Of a DNA stretch of 64,000 nt, positions 38,757 to 49,300 are shown in pieces. The DNA is from Thermoplasmata archaeon (GTDB lineage: Archaea > Thermoplasmatota > Thermoplasmata > RBG-16-68-12 > SOIM01), in NCBI GenBank assembly GCA_023140195.1, contig JAGLME010000015.1:248001-312000 (forward strand), given 5' to 3'. A program made the position numbers and the translations under genes. The notes under the pieces were generated by a model that made no database searches, was not told the DNA's origin, and worked only from the letters and a program-made list of their open reading frames with translations. Positions within the stretch are counted from its first letter, which is position 1, and each line of letters starts with the position of its first letter.

Positions 38757-39049
38757 CTCTTCACTGGAATGATGGAATTGCAGAATAAAGTTTTGACAAC
38801 GAACTGATACCCCGTGCTGATACCGACTTGGCAGATGTCTATTTTGGAGATTGGGAAACGGAAAGCACCCGATTCTAGAATGTCTCTGCCTTCTTTCTTT
38901 CTGAATAAGATGTTGAACCTGTATGTTGTTATGGCTAGTAGTATTCGGAAGCCGGCTTGCTTTGGATGTGGCACCAAAACTGAAAAATACTTGACCTTGT
39001 GTGGGCTACACCTGAATATAGAAAGCTGCGTAAGACATGGAGGGCTGAT

Positions 39050-39547
39050 ATGAAGTATCTCGCGTATGGCTCGAATATGTGCACGGGGCGACTTCGAGAT
39101 CGCGTTCCGTCATGCACGGAGCCTTTCCCAGCTCGACTGAAAGGACACGAGCTGAGGTTCCACAAGAGAAGCGTTGATGGATCAGGCAAGGCCGACGCCT
39201 ACTCCACAGATGATCCGAATGACCAAGTCTGGGGCGTTGTGTTCGACATTGACAACTCTGAGAAACCAGATCTGGATAAGGCTGAGGGTCTGAACGAGGG
39301 ATATGACGAAACAGAGGTCGAGGTGGTTGATTACCAGAATATAGGTCACAAGGCAACAATGTACTTCGCCGAAATTGACTACATAGACCCTTTGCTGAAG
39401 CCGTACTCTTGGTACAAGCGCTTCGTCGTCGAAGGTGCTCGACAGCATGGACTTCCAGAAGCATATGTGAGTGAACTGGAATGTGTCGAGTCCCAAGAGG
39501 ATCTAGATGAGGATCGTAATGACGAAAACAGGACCATCCCATGTTGA
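39050..39547 (+). CDS. Gamma-glutamylcyclotransferase-fold protein
   Basis: MKYLAYGSNMCTGRLRDRVPS...WGVVFDID...LDKAEG. Confidence 0.8.
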   Translation: MKYLAYGSNMCTGRLRDRVPSCTEPFPARLKGHELRFHKRSVDGSGKADAYSTDDPNDQVWGVVFDIDNSEKPDLDKAEGLNEGYDETEVEVVDYQNIGHKATMYFAEIDYIDPLLKPYSWYKRFVVEGARQHGLPEAYVSELECVESQEDLDEDRNDENRTIPC

Positions 39548-39629
39548 TACGAAACAGCGCAACAGTGGTGAGAGAAGGAGAGATCAGACCCTTCCATCGC
39601 TCACCTAATTCCACGTTTGGAGGACTTGA

Positions 39630-40451
39630 ATGGATGTTGAAAAACTCTTCAAATCAAGCTGGCACTACGAGGGTGTCCACAAACTGCCTCCCAAGGGAGG
39701 GACTATCAAGACAGCTCGATTCGAGAAACCGAAACTCCAGGAGTTCGGAGGAATAGTACCTGGAGTAGGAGAACCGTACAGGCTGACCGCGATAACCAAG
39801 CACTCTGAAAGAGACGACATGATTCATTGCGGTCTATCTTCGAACCTCTACTTCAAGCTCATGAGAGGCATTCTGAATGGTGGGGTCCCTGACCGCAAAC
39901 ATCTCAAAGGCTTTCGATATCAACTTCTGCTGGAACAGCAGTGCATCGTTGCACTGGCCTCGGTCTTCGAGACATTTGCAAAAAGCATCATCAAAGACGT
40001 CAAGAGATTCAGGCATGTGCCGCACAACTTCGACGAGATAGAGAAATTCTTGCTGAAGAAAGGCATCAAGATACGAGACCTTGGAGATCTGAAGAAAAAG
40101 AACAATTATGAGAGAACAAGAAAGATCGTTGATTATCTCTTCCTGGTTCGCAATCTAATAGTACACAACGGAGGCATTGTTGACGATCCCTTCTGGAGGA
40201 AGTATCGTGGACGGATCAAGAAGAAGACCGTTGGCAAGCTGATAAGAATAGAATACTCTGACCTATCAGCAATGAGGAGCTGGGTATCCTACTTGGTGCA
40301 GGAGATATGCAAGGAGGTTCCAGACTACCACGATGTTTGGCTTGATTTTGTTCAGAGCGTGGGTATCATCATCCCTGGAGAGATTAGGGCTAGGCCCGTG
40401 TTCATCGATGGATCAGTGGGACCGGGATTTGGGTTGGAAGAGGGGAAATGA
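39630..40451 (+). CDS. HEPN-motif protein of unknown function
   Basis: VDYLFLVRNLIVHNGGIVDD with RxxxxH motif (RNLIVH). Confidence 0.55.
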   Translation: MDVEKLFKSSWHYEGVHKLPPKGGTIKTARFEKPKLQEFGGIVPGVGEPYRLTAITKHSERDDMIHCGLSSNLYFKLMRGILNGGVPDRKHLKGFRYQLLLEQQCIVALASVFETFAKSIIKDVKRFRHVPHNFDEIEKFLLKKGIKIRDLGDLKKKNNYERTRKIVDYLFLVRNLIVHNGGIVDDPFWRKYRGRIKKKTVGKLIRIEYSDLSAMRSWVSYLVQEICKEVPDYHDVWLDFVQSVGIIIPGEIRARPVFIDGSVGPGFGLEEGK

Positions 40452-40563
40452 AGCCTCAATTGAGTATTGGGAATAGATGAGTCTGACTTCGTACATTGGG
40501 TATATTGAATGCAAATCCGATGCTATTGTACTGACATCTCGCTTCCTCTGACTTGCCGGGCTT

Positions 40564-41976
40564 TCAACGGCCAAGGATCTCACGGGACAGTTGCTGGCGA
40601 CTCATCAGATCACCGAGGTACTGCAAAACTTCACCGATTCCGCATCCGTCTTCAGCCAGCTCAAGAAGTTCCAACGAACTCTCCTTGTCAATCAAGAGGA
40701 TTCCATCGCTCTTCAGACGCACAAGGTCAGCCGGGTTTATCAGATCCCGTGATAGAGTCGTTGCCAGTACTCCAACAACTCTCGTCCCTGGTGCAACGGA
40801 TCCAATATGTCGAAGTCGAGCGACGAATTTGGTGGCTTTATGCCGAAGATCCGGTTCGGCGATTGTACATTCGATTACAAACGCGACGGTGGGATCTAAT
40901 GCCCAAGCTAGAATGTCAGGGTTTGCCTTGTCTTCTGCTCCGACATGAATGCAGGTGAATCCAAGGAATGACATGAGCTCGACAATGGCTTGCTCAAACC
41001 CTTTGCTAGGTTTCTTGGCTCTTCCACTCAATGCCCTTCTAAAGTCCTCAAGATTTGGATCCACAGATGAGCCCACACTCATCCTAGGGTTCCGTCCGCT
41101 CACTCGATTTCGATATAGATCCAACCGGTCCACAGAGTCTCCTCTGTAGGAGAGTAGGAGCTGGACATGATTCGATAGCTTCGTAACAGGGATCTCACTT
41201 TTGAGAAACACTTGCCTTTCCTTGCCTCTTGACGCAATTTGGAGAGATTGTCGGTCTCGCCGTAGGACCATACCCCCCTCCTTTTCAATTATCCCCACAG
41301 ACGCCTTGCTCAATTTGCAGCCTTCGCGCATCATAGCCTTGACTAAAACATTTTCAGACTCAAGAACTGAGCCCTGCTCGAATCGAAGCCAAATAGGTGC
41401 AATAATCTCAAGTTGACTGTGACACCAAGCATTCTTGTAGTCTTCGCTACCTGTATACGTCCTCACTAGATCATACATCCCTCCGAATGGTTTGTCAAGG
41501 GATGCGAGTCTTGACTCTAGTGATTCAAAACCTTCGGTTCCAATGCTCGCCATGACTGTCGACTCCCCTCCAGACAGAATGAAGCAGCGTGCATCAATGT
41601 TCATCAACCGGAGGCTATCCTGCCTCTTATAGGCCCGGAAGGTAGGTGAATAAGGATTCCCAAATCCAGAATGGTCTATTCTCTGGTAACTAATATCTGC
41701 TTTCTCCCATTCAAATTTCCCCGTCTTGAAGACATCAAGGATCCTTTCTATGTCGTCAATGGGCAGAAGGGCTCCCTCTATCAGCAAATCAGGAAGATTG
41801 GGAGGCTTTGCAGAGAATCTGAACCGTTTTGGTGTCTGTGTGCTCATTATAGCTCGTGTGGACAGGTTCACCCAGTGGGTTTCCCATTTGAAGGCGACCA
41901 AGTAAAACTCGATTGCTTTGTAGTCTTTCCTCAGCTGTTGTGTTGTGTCCAAGAATCGTCGAATGGGGTCTTTCAT
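40564..41976 (-). CDS. Putative Mrr-like restriction-endonuclease-fold protein
   Basis: GFEQAIVELMSFLGFTCIHVGAEDKANPDILAWALDPTVAFVIECTIAEPD. Confidence 0.6.
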   Translation of the reverse strand: MKDPIRRFLDTTQQLRKDYKAIEFYLVAFKWETHWVNLSTRAIMSTQTPKRFRFSAKPPNLPDLLIEGALLPIDDIERILDVFKTGKFEWEKADISYQRIDHSGFGNPYSPTFRAYKRQDSLRLMNIDARCFILSGGESTVMASIGTEGFESLESRLASLDKPFGGMYDLVRTYTGSEDYKNAWCHSQLEIIAPIWLRFEQGSVLESENVLVKAMMREGCKLSKASVGIIEKEGGMVLRRDRQSLQIASRGKERQVFLKSEIPVTKLSNHVQLLLSYRGDSVDRLDLYRNRVSGRNPRMSVGSSVDPNLEDFRRALSGRAKKPSKGFEQAIVELMSFLGFTCIHVGAEDKANPDILAWALDPTVAFVIECTIAEPDLRHKATKFVARLRHIGSVAPGTRVVGVLATTLSRDLINPADLVRLKSDGILLIDKESSLELLELAEDGCGIGEVLQYLGDLMSRQQLSREILGR

Positions 41977-42526
41977 ATCGGTTCAGATGTCGAACTCTTC
42001 CTCGATATAAAAGGCTTGTCGATTCTGCGTTTTCATCATGAAGGACCGCTTCTCACAAAGTTCCTTTCTAATCAAGTATGCTGTGATTCTGGTGAACGAC
42101 AAGCGCAAGTCATTACCAGAAGTCTCCACTAGTGCATAGAGGAGTCGTATAGAATGTCCTGTGTGATCAATGTCCGATTCTTTCTCTACAAACCTATATC
42201 CTCAATTCAAAATTGGGGAGATATTTCCTTTCCCTCACTTCGGATATTCTGCTTTCAAGCGACTCTTTGGAAACCACGCCTCGACTAACAGATTCTGAAA
42301 CGTGATTCCCTTAGGTCAGAATCCTAGGATAGTCTGTGGAATGTGCCAAAGGTCCTTGAGTATTCCACGGATAATTGTCTCGAAAGAGAGTGTCATCCAA
42401 AGGTAAGGAATCCTGGTCGATGGGAATGCTTTCATAGAATGAAACCATGAAGCCTTCACAGGCGAGATTGAGATTGGAGGGAATCTTCTGACACAGCTCA
42501 AAATCGACTCCAAAAGCTGGCCGTCA

Positions 42527-43894
42527 ATGGCGATAATCAGATTTCCAGATCCTTACTTCAAGCTTCAAACCCGGAGTCTATATCTGGATGTCCCGAACAG
42601 CATAGTAGAGAACTTCTTGCATGAAGTTTCAAACATCACACAGAACAAACGACTCAGCACGTCCAAGATGTATGACAGGGTTGTTGCTCTTAGAGATCAA
42701 TTCAACGATGAACTTGGAGAGGAATATGGAAAATGGTTTCGTTTCGTAGTGAAGAAAGGTGGTTTTCAGAAGAAACCGTTTGCAATCCAAGTCAGGATTA
42801 ACTGGAAAGCTTTTGTGACTTTTCTGGACCAATATGCCACTAGAAGCGATCTCTCTCTTGAAGAGAAATATGAGTATATCTCCGAGTGCCGACATTTTAT
42901 TGGGTATATGACATCTGCTCCAAGAGATGAACATATTGCTAGGAATACAAAGGCCATTGCTGCTGATGAAATCTCTGCAGTGAAAAAGCACATTCGAGAA
43001 TTTCTAGCGTCTCTCAAGAGTATTAGGAGCAAGTTACGTTCAAGATTCCTTAGGAAGGGATGGCTCCCAAAGATAACGGTGTTCACCTCCGAGCTCGAAT
43101 CCATTATCCAGGGAATAGGATTGAGTTTCGACAGAGGGCTCATTCCAACGTGTTATAGGGAAATGAGGACTATTCTTGAGAACCTATCATGGGTAGTATT
43201 CGATGACCTGCTATGTTACACAAGCAGCGCAATCCGCTCAAATGAGACATTCATTCCTCCGTATCGAGTCCTTTCAAGAAGATGGTTTGACTGGGCAAAG
43301 AATCCGGGGTTCATGGTTAGGGGTATGGGCGAGTTGGGCAAATCTCTCAATAGGACCATTGGTCATTTCGATATTCTTTTTGAGAGCACTGAGTACGATT
43401 GGGGTAAGAAGAAGATCAAAGACGCTTTTTACAGGAATCTGACATATCCTTTGCTCATGAGCCTCGTGGGCATCAAAGCAGATGTGCCCACGGAACTGAT
43501 TGAATGGGTGCCAACATACGAAAGGAGATGGCTAGAAAGTGTACATCAGATGGACCTCGCGGAACTACTTAGCGACCTTAAGGGGAATAGGCTATCAGAG
43601 TCTGAAAGAATGCTAGCGAGACGAATGTCCAGGGCTATGACGAAGTCCCTCGAACCTCGCTTCACCATGCCATATCTCTCAAATGAAGTCGTTCTTCAAG
43701 TGACTAGCAAAATGCTTGGATTGAATCTTTATGATTTCTATGACAAATATAGTTACTTCGTGCATTCCTATAGCATGTCATGGCAGATTGCCCCCTTCTC
43801 ATCGATACTCGAACTCAAAGTCTTTGAGCAAGAACTCTCACGTTTCCTTCAGATTATTCAAAGCACACTACAAGAAGCATCACAAAGACTATGA
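42527..43894 (+). CDS. Hypothetical protein, alpha-helical
   Basis: 455-aa ORF; contains REMRTILENLSWVVFDDLL and YDKYSYFVHSYS, weakly like DUF5677/HEPN-type helices. Confidence 0.5.
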   Translation: MAIIRFPDPYFKLQTRSLYLDVPNSIVENFLHEVSNITQNKRLSTSKMYDRVVALRDQFNDELGEEYGKWFRFVVKKGGFQKKPFAIQVRINWKAFVTFLDQYATRSDLSLEEKYEYISECRHFIGYMTSAPRDEHIARNTKAIAADEISAVKKHIREFLASLKSIRSKLRSRFLRKGWLPKITVFTSELESIIQGIGLSFDRGLIPTCYREMRTILENLSWVVFDDLLCYTSSAIRSNETFIPPYRVLSRRWFDWAKNPGFMVRGMGELGKSLNRTIGHFDILFESTEYDWGKKKIKDAFYRNLTYPLLMSLVGIKADVPTELIEWVPTYERRWLESVHQMDLAELLSDLKGNRLSESERMLARRMSRAMTKSLEPRFTMPYLSNEVVLQVTSKMLGLNLYDFYDKYSYFVHSYSMSWQIAPFSSILELKVFEQELSRFLQIIQSTLQEASQRL

Positions 43895-44182
43895 CCTTGT
43901 TTCATTGTTACCAACGTGAATCCACTTGGTCGATCTGTATCATGGGAATTCCCAGATCGATTGAGAGGATAGCAACCATACCCGAGGAGAGACTCGTCGT
44001 ATGATTCACTAGAGAAGTCTCCCCATCACACCAGACGATTCTATCCCACACCCTCTCAAATCCAGTCTTCGGCATACCTGAGTCCACCCTCAAACGTCTC
44101 TTCTTCCTTAGCCGTAGAACCCAAAGACACAAGCAATTCTCCTTAGAACAGTTGTTCATTTCTCTTTTTTCTATCTTCTTGA

Positions 44183-44620
44183 TTATCCATTCAAGTTCTC
44201 TGCAGATGGAAACAATCTAGACGCCAGACCATCGATTGATTCTTCACCAAGCAAATCCCCTCTTGTGATTCTGCAATACGTCTTAGGATCGATGTTGGGC
44301 TTCGGTTTCTTCTCAAGGACGCCCAGTCTTTTGTCTTCGTCAAGAATTCGGTATTTCAAACTCATTCCTTGGCTCACATAATCGATCGTGACGAGTACAA
44401 CTGTTCCATTCTTTCTTCGCAAGAGGGACTTATGAACGATCCAATTGGGAACACTGCCCCCTCTTCTGACACTTTTCAACTGCACATATCTGCTGATATC
44501 GTCCACCTTCAGAACAAGATCGTAGCCAAAGGAATCCGTGTGACCTCTCAGGATTTCCAGTTTCTTCCTTTTGGAGGCGAGATGTTGAATCAAATCTGAC
44601 AAGAATTTGAATTCGACCAT
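44183..44620 (-). CDS. Small restriction-endonuclease-like protein
   Basis: HTDSFGYDLVLKVDDISRYVQLKSVRRGG (D...QLK core). Confidence 0.55.
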   Translation of the reverse strand: MVEFKFLSDLIQHLASKRKKLEILRGHTDSFGYDLVLKVDDISRYVQLKSVRRGGSVPNWIVHKSLLRRKNGTVVLVTIDYVSQGMSLKYRILDEDKRLGVLEKKPKPNIDPKTYCRITRGDLLGEESIDGLASRLFPSAENLNG

Positions 44621-44795
44621 TTGTTCTCGATATTTCGAGTCCTTCTCTGTGAATGTCTCTAATGACCTCGTGTTTTCACAACCTTACGTCTTCTTTGCGT
44701 ATCTCATCCAGTAGATTGTGCAGGTATGAAGTTCTTTTGGGAAACGCTTTTGATGAGCTTCTCTATGTGGTATAGGAGGAAAGGGGTGGATAGAA

Positions 44796-45344
44796 GTGAC
44801 CAGACTTAAGACGACTGTCGAGAGGTGTATACACGAACTTATCAGAGACTACAAGGACAATGAACTCTCTTACCTGACTGAGAGCGACGTAGTGGCAAGT
44901 CTTTTGAGCCTGCTGAGAATGAGATTGGATTCTGACTCTGTTCATTGCGAGTTGCGTCCCTATGACAGCAAGAAGAGGTACATTTCTGGAAAACCCCACA
45001 AATGGAAGAAGGAAGCTAGGGGTTGTTTGGTTGACATCGTGATATTGAAGAAGCAAGGTCTCAAGAGGGTCATTAGAGAGAGACAGAGGAGGTATTGGCG
45101 ATATCTATCATTCCCTGTCGCATCATTCAGGGCATCGGTGGAAGTGAAAATCCGTACTTGGAGGAACAAAAGGAATATTCGTGCTGACATTGACAAACTC
45201 AATCTGATTCTTAGGGCCAACCCCCGGTGCCTTGTCTATCTTGTTGTTCTGGACAGGTATGCTCCGGAGGCAGATCTGATGAAGGTTCGTGATTACGCAC
45301 AGAAATATAAGGTGGGATTCTTTTCATACCCACCAAGCAGATAG
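44796..45344 (+). CDS. Putative PD-(D/E)xK-like protein, first gene of a two-gene operon
   Basis: TESDVVASLLSLLRMRL...VDIVIL...ASVEVKIRTW...CLVYLVVLDRY. Confidence 0.5.
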   Translation: MTRLKTTVERCIHELIRDYKDNELSYLTESDVVASLLSLLRMRLDSDSVHCELRPYDSKKRYISGKPHKWKKEARGCLVDIVILKKQGLKRVIRERQRRYWRYLSFPVASFRASVEVKIRTWRNKRNIRADIDKLNLILRANPRCLVYLVVLDRYAPEADLMKVRDYAQKYKVGFFSYPPSR

Positions 45345-45353
45345 AGGGTTTAT

Positions 45354-46031
45354 ATGACGAGTTACACTGTGTGGAAGTTCGTGAAATTCCGCTCGGGTAG
45401 TAACACAATACATGCACATGTGGACGCTGTTCATGCAGCCCCTCCAAGACACGACAAATACGCTGGTCAGATTGCAGACGCCATAGCTAAGATGGCAGGA
45501 TGCAGTGTAATCGTGGCCACTGTGTCGAGAGATATTGCAGATCTAAATAGACCTCCTAACGAAAGCAACCAAGAAGCCATCAAGGAGTACAGACGGGCGA
45601 TTAGGCTCATCTTGGAGCACCTTGGCAATCTTGATGTCAATGGGAAGGCTGCAAGACCCTATCTGCATCTAGCAATTCATGGTATGGCAGACACAGGGGA
45701 TGGCGATATTGAGATTGGAACTCGGTTCGGAGAGACTTGCTCAGAGAATATCAAGGATTGGCTTGTCAACAGAATAGATTCTTGGGGGGAGGAGGTACAG
45801 GTGGACAGGAGGTTCCCCGGAAATCCCTCCAAGTCGTTTCATAGATGCGGTGACAGCAGGAGCGACCTGGAGTATTTGGGCTACGGAGATAACTTCAACA
45901 CATTTCAAGTGGAAATTGGCAGAACGCTGAGAGAGAAATACCGAAGAAAGCTAATCAACAGATTCGCAGAGATTGTCGTGGATTTCAATGATACTTTTGA
46001 TTCCGCTACTACTCGCCAGGACGCGGATTAG
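45354..46031 (+). CDS. N-formylglutamate-amidohydrolase-like hydrolase
   Basis: SRDIADLNRPP, HLAIHGMAD, IEIGTRFGETC, FNTFQVEIGRTLRE; 9 bp after the upstream gene. Confidence 0.6.
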   Translation: MTSYTVWKFVKFRSGSNTIHAHVDAVHAAPPRHDKYAGQIADAIAKMAGCSVIVATVSRDIADLNRPPNESNQEAIKEYRRAIRLILEHLGNLDVNGKAARPYLHLAIHGMADTGDGDIEIGTRFGETCSENIKDWLVNRIDSWGEEVQVDRRFPGNPSKSFHRCGDSRSDLEYLGYGDNFNTFQVEIGRTLREKYRRKLINRFAEIVVDFNDTFDSATTRQDAD

Positions 46032-46334
46032 AGCCTGTCTTGAGCTCTTTGACCAAATGCCTAATGTTCGGGAATCCGAAATAGCCATCTACACTTCGAA
46101 TGTTCAGGATACTGCGAGAACCCCCCAGATAGAAGTCAACGTCTTCCTCTTCTGTCTATGAGTTGGAGACTGACACCAAGCTGTATGTTAGCAGAAGTTC
46201 GCCTATTGATGTGGAGAAAAGTGTAGTTTTGTTTTTCTTGGGATTCACTGGGTACGAAGCATTTAACCAAATGCAGTGAACTAAAGGTCTGTGTTGAACG
46301 CTATACAAGTTAGTCTCAGTTCCCAGCGTTTTCG

Positions 46335-49300
46335 CTATTCCAGCGTTCTTCTTTGAACATGAAATCGAGCGCTCGCCCTAATTTTGGATATCACATCGGA
46401 AGGACCCGCTATCTTGTGTTTCTCCAAGATAAGGAGGTCCTCACGGGTGCCTATGGCCTGCACGCACGTTGCTGCGATCTCAAGACCTTCAATTGTAGGG
46501 TGGGAGGCGAGCCAGCGATCCACAAGGTCGAGAGCTCGGTCCCTCGAATCGTGTCGTTTATCGAACTCTTCCAACCAGTACCCAACTCGCCATTTACCAT
46601 GCCTGTCGGCCAAAAACTCATTCAAGTCTTGAAGCAATTCATCGTCAGACGGATGGTAATCCCTCCTGAGCTTTTCGCTAAGTAGATTCGAAAGATGTTG
46701 TTGGCTCCATTCAGGGACCCCAAGTCGCTGGCATACTTCCGCCAATTCCCTGAGGTCATGCTCGCCTAAACGATCGAGATATGGTACTAGGTTTTCCAGG
46801 TGACCTACTGTCAAATACTTCTGTCTTTCGCTGTCCAAGAAACCGAAGTGAAAGTCGATGTGTTTGAATACGGGGACGTCGTTTGGACATTGAATTATGC
46901 TTGAAGAAGCGAGTTCGAGACACTTCGGAGTGCCAACATATAAGGCCGTCTGTATGAATAAGGGGCTGTAGCCAAGATGGTTCCAGTACTTGGTCAGTAG
47001 TATTTCGGCGTCCCTCGCGGGAATCATCATAAGCAATCTCGAAATCATATAGTGGATATCCAACCTGTCGCTCATGAAATCTTTCGAAATGTTATCCTTG
47101 AACGATTCCAAATGACGTTCTGCTACATTCATGATTTCATTGCACCATACGTAGTGAGCAACACTGAACCAATGAGTTTCGGTCGATAACAACGGAAGTA
47201 TATCTCGTACCACGCTTTGGTCACCGAGTTGGGCCCGCTTCCATAACGCTCTGTGGAAAAGAGGCGGAGTCTGTGGAATAACTCTCAGAATGTCGATTTC
47301 GGTCCATTCTACATTTGTGAGCCACAGGCGAAAGGCCTCTGTTTTCACGAATTCATCATTCTGTGGATTTTCCCACAAAGCCCTTAGCCTTGCCCAAGAT
47401 GCTTGTGACAGTCTGCGACCTCCCCTGCGGGAGTTATTCCAGTTGTCGACGATCATCGCCGTCCAAGGTGAAAATCTCTCTGTACCAGCTATCTCTCGCT
47501 CAATTCTGGCGGCACTTCGCACAATAAACTCGATTGCATTAGGTGTGTCAATTTTGTCGCACATAAACGTAATAGGCCAGCGCAACGATTCGTGCACATC
47601 GCACTGTTTGACAAGATAATCGATAACATCATCACGGATTCCACGTGCCAGTGCAAAACGAAGGTACTTCGCCATCTGTACTTTTGGCGATATACCGCGG
47701 GTGTTCTCTTCATCAGGCAAGCTAGCCCAACACGCCATCAGTGGGTCCAAGATGTCGCTAGGATTGGCTCCGCTACATTGGGTAGCAGCCCAAATCGCTT
47801 CTGGAAGAGTCCCTATTCTGTCCGTTGAGAGTCTCCAACATGCTGCTATCTCGTCCTGTAGATCAGTCAGGCCCAAGAAACCTGCCAATGCCAGAGACCC
47901 CTTTCGATTTCTGTCTGTTACTGTAGAGGATATCAATAGCATTTTCAGTTCCCTTAGGAGTTGTTCTCTGTGTTTCATCTTCGCATGGTCTAATATCCGA
48001 TCGCGCAGACCATCATTAATCCCAGGTGCGAAGTCCCCCCGAGTGCCGAAATATGAAGCACCGCTTTCTGCGCACCCATTGCGCAACCGGGCCAGAAGAA
48101 CCAGTGGATATGCACGTAACCTCTCAGTTACTTCAAGAACTGCTGGGGAGTCTGTTTCTAGAAGACTCCAACAAACAGCATTGATTACCGAATCTGGAGT
48201 GGCGCCCTTTGCCATTCCGCTTTCCATCCACTGCTTGACTTCGCCGATAATAGCCTTATGGTTGCTAGATGTGGGTATCCCAAAACACCGGATGGCTTCT
48301 ACTAGTGACAGGGGATTTCTATTCCGCATTTCTGCGAGAAACTCTCGATGTTGGGGAGAAATCAGAAGGGCACGGCCAATTATTCCCGCGTAGTATGGTT
48401 CTTCCAATACTTCAGAGTCTGACATGGAGTCTGTTAGTATCGTCACCATACTTCCAACAAGCAAAGTCTCCAGGATACGGTCATGACGGAAAACCAATTC
48501 TTCTTGGTCTCTCAATCGACAAAGCATGGAACGTCGAATGAGTTCTCTCATCGCTTTCAGATTTGAGTTCTCTCCCAACCATCTTTTGATTTCCTCCCAA
48601 GAAGGTTGGTGTTCTCGCTTTCGTAGCATATGAAGGCATGTAGTAGAGAGCGCCTTGCGATAATCGGACGACAAATAGGAGGCCCCAGGAGCGGAAGCAG
48701 CATCCTTAAGGCTAGATGTCACGAAGTTCTCGACAACGTCCTCCGCTAAAACATTGAGGTCGCTTTGCTTGGCGTTTGTAAGGAGTGAACTGAGCAAACC
48801 TATCATAACAGGGTCCCTTCCCATTTTGGTGGCCAAGTCACTGGCTTCTGCACTTGAGATTTCCACATCAGCATGGGAAGTCGCTACACGAACAGCCAGT
48901 GTTGCCTCTGCCAAAGTCATGGGGCCAATGATGATGGTATGTATCCAGGGTAATCTGGTGAGATTGTCCTCCATTTGCCCCCAAATGTGAGGCCATACGG
49001 GACACACAACAATGTGTTGTGAGACTGAGGAAGGCGAATCAGGAATGGTCGACGGTTGGGGCCTAGACCAAGAGAGGATCCTATGTAGTAGTCTTGTGGG
49101 CGCTTCCGCCCTGTTCACGTCATCCAAAACAATAAGAAGTTGTGAACCTTCTCGAACGAGCTGCAGGGCAACTCTCCCCGCTTCAGGTGATAAATGCGGA
49201 TGGAGAGCCTGCAAAACCTTGCTAATCACCTCCTCCAACGACAAACACTCATTGACCAAACTGGCAGGTGCCCACAAACCGTATCCACCGGACTGCAAGT

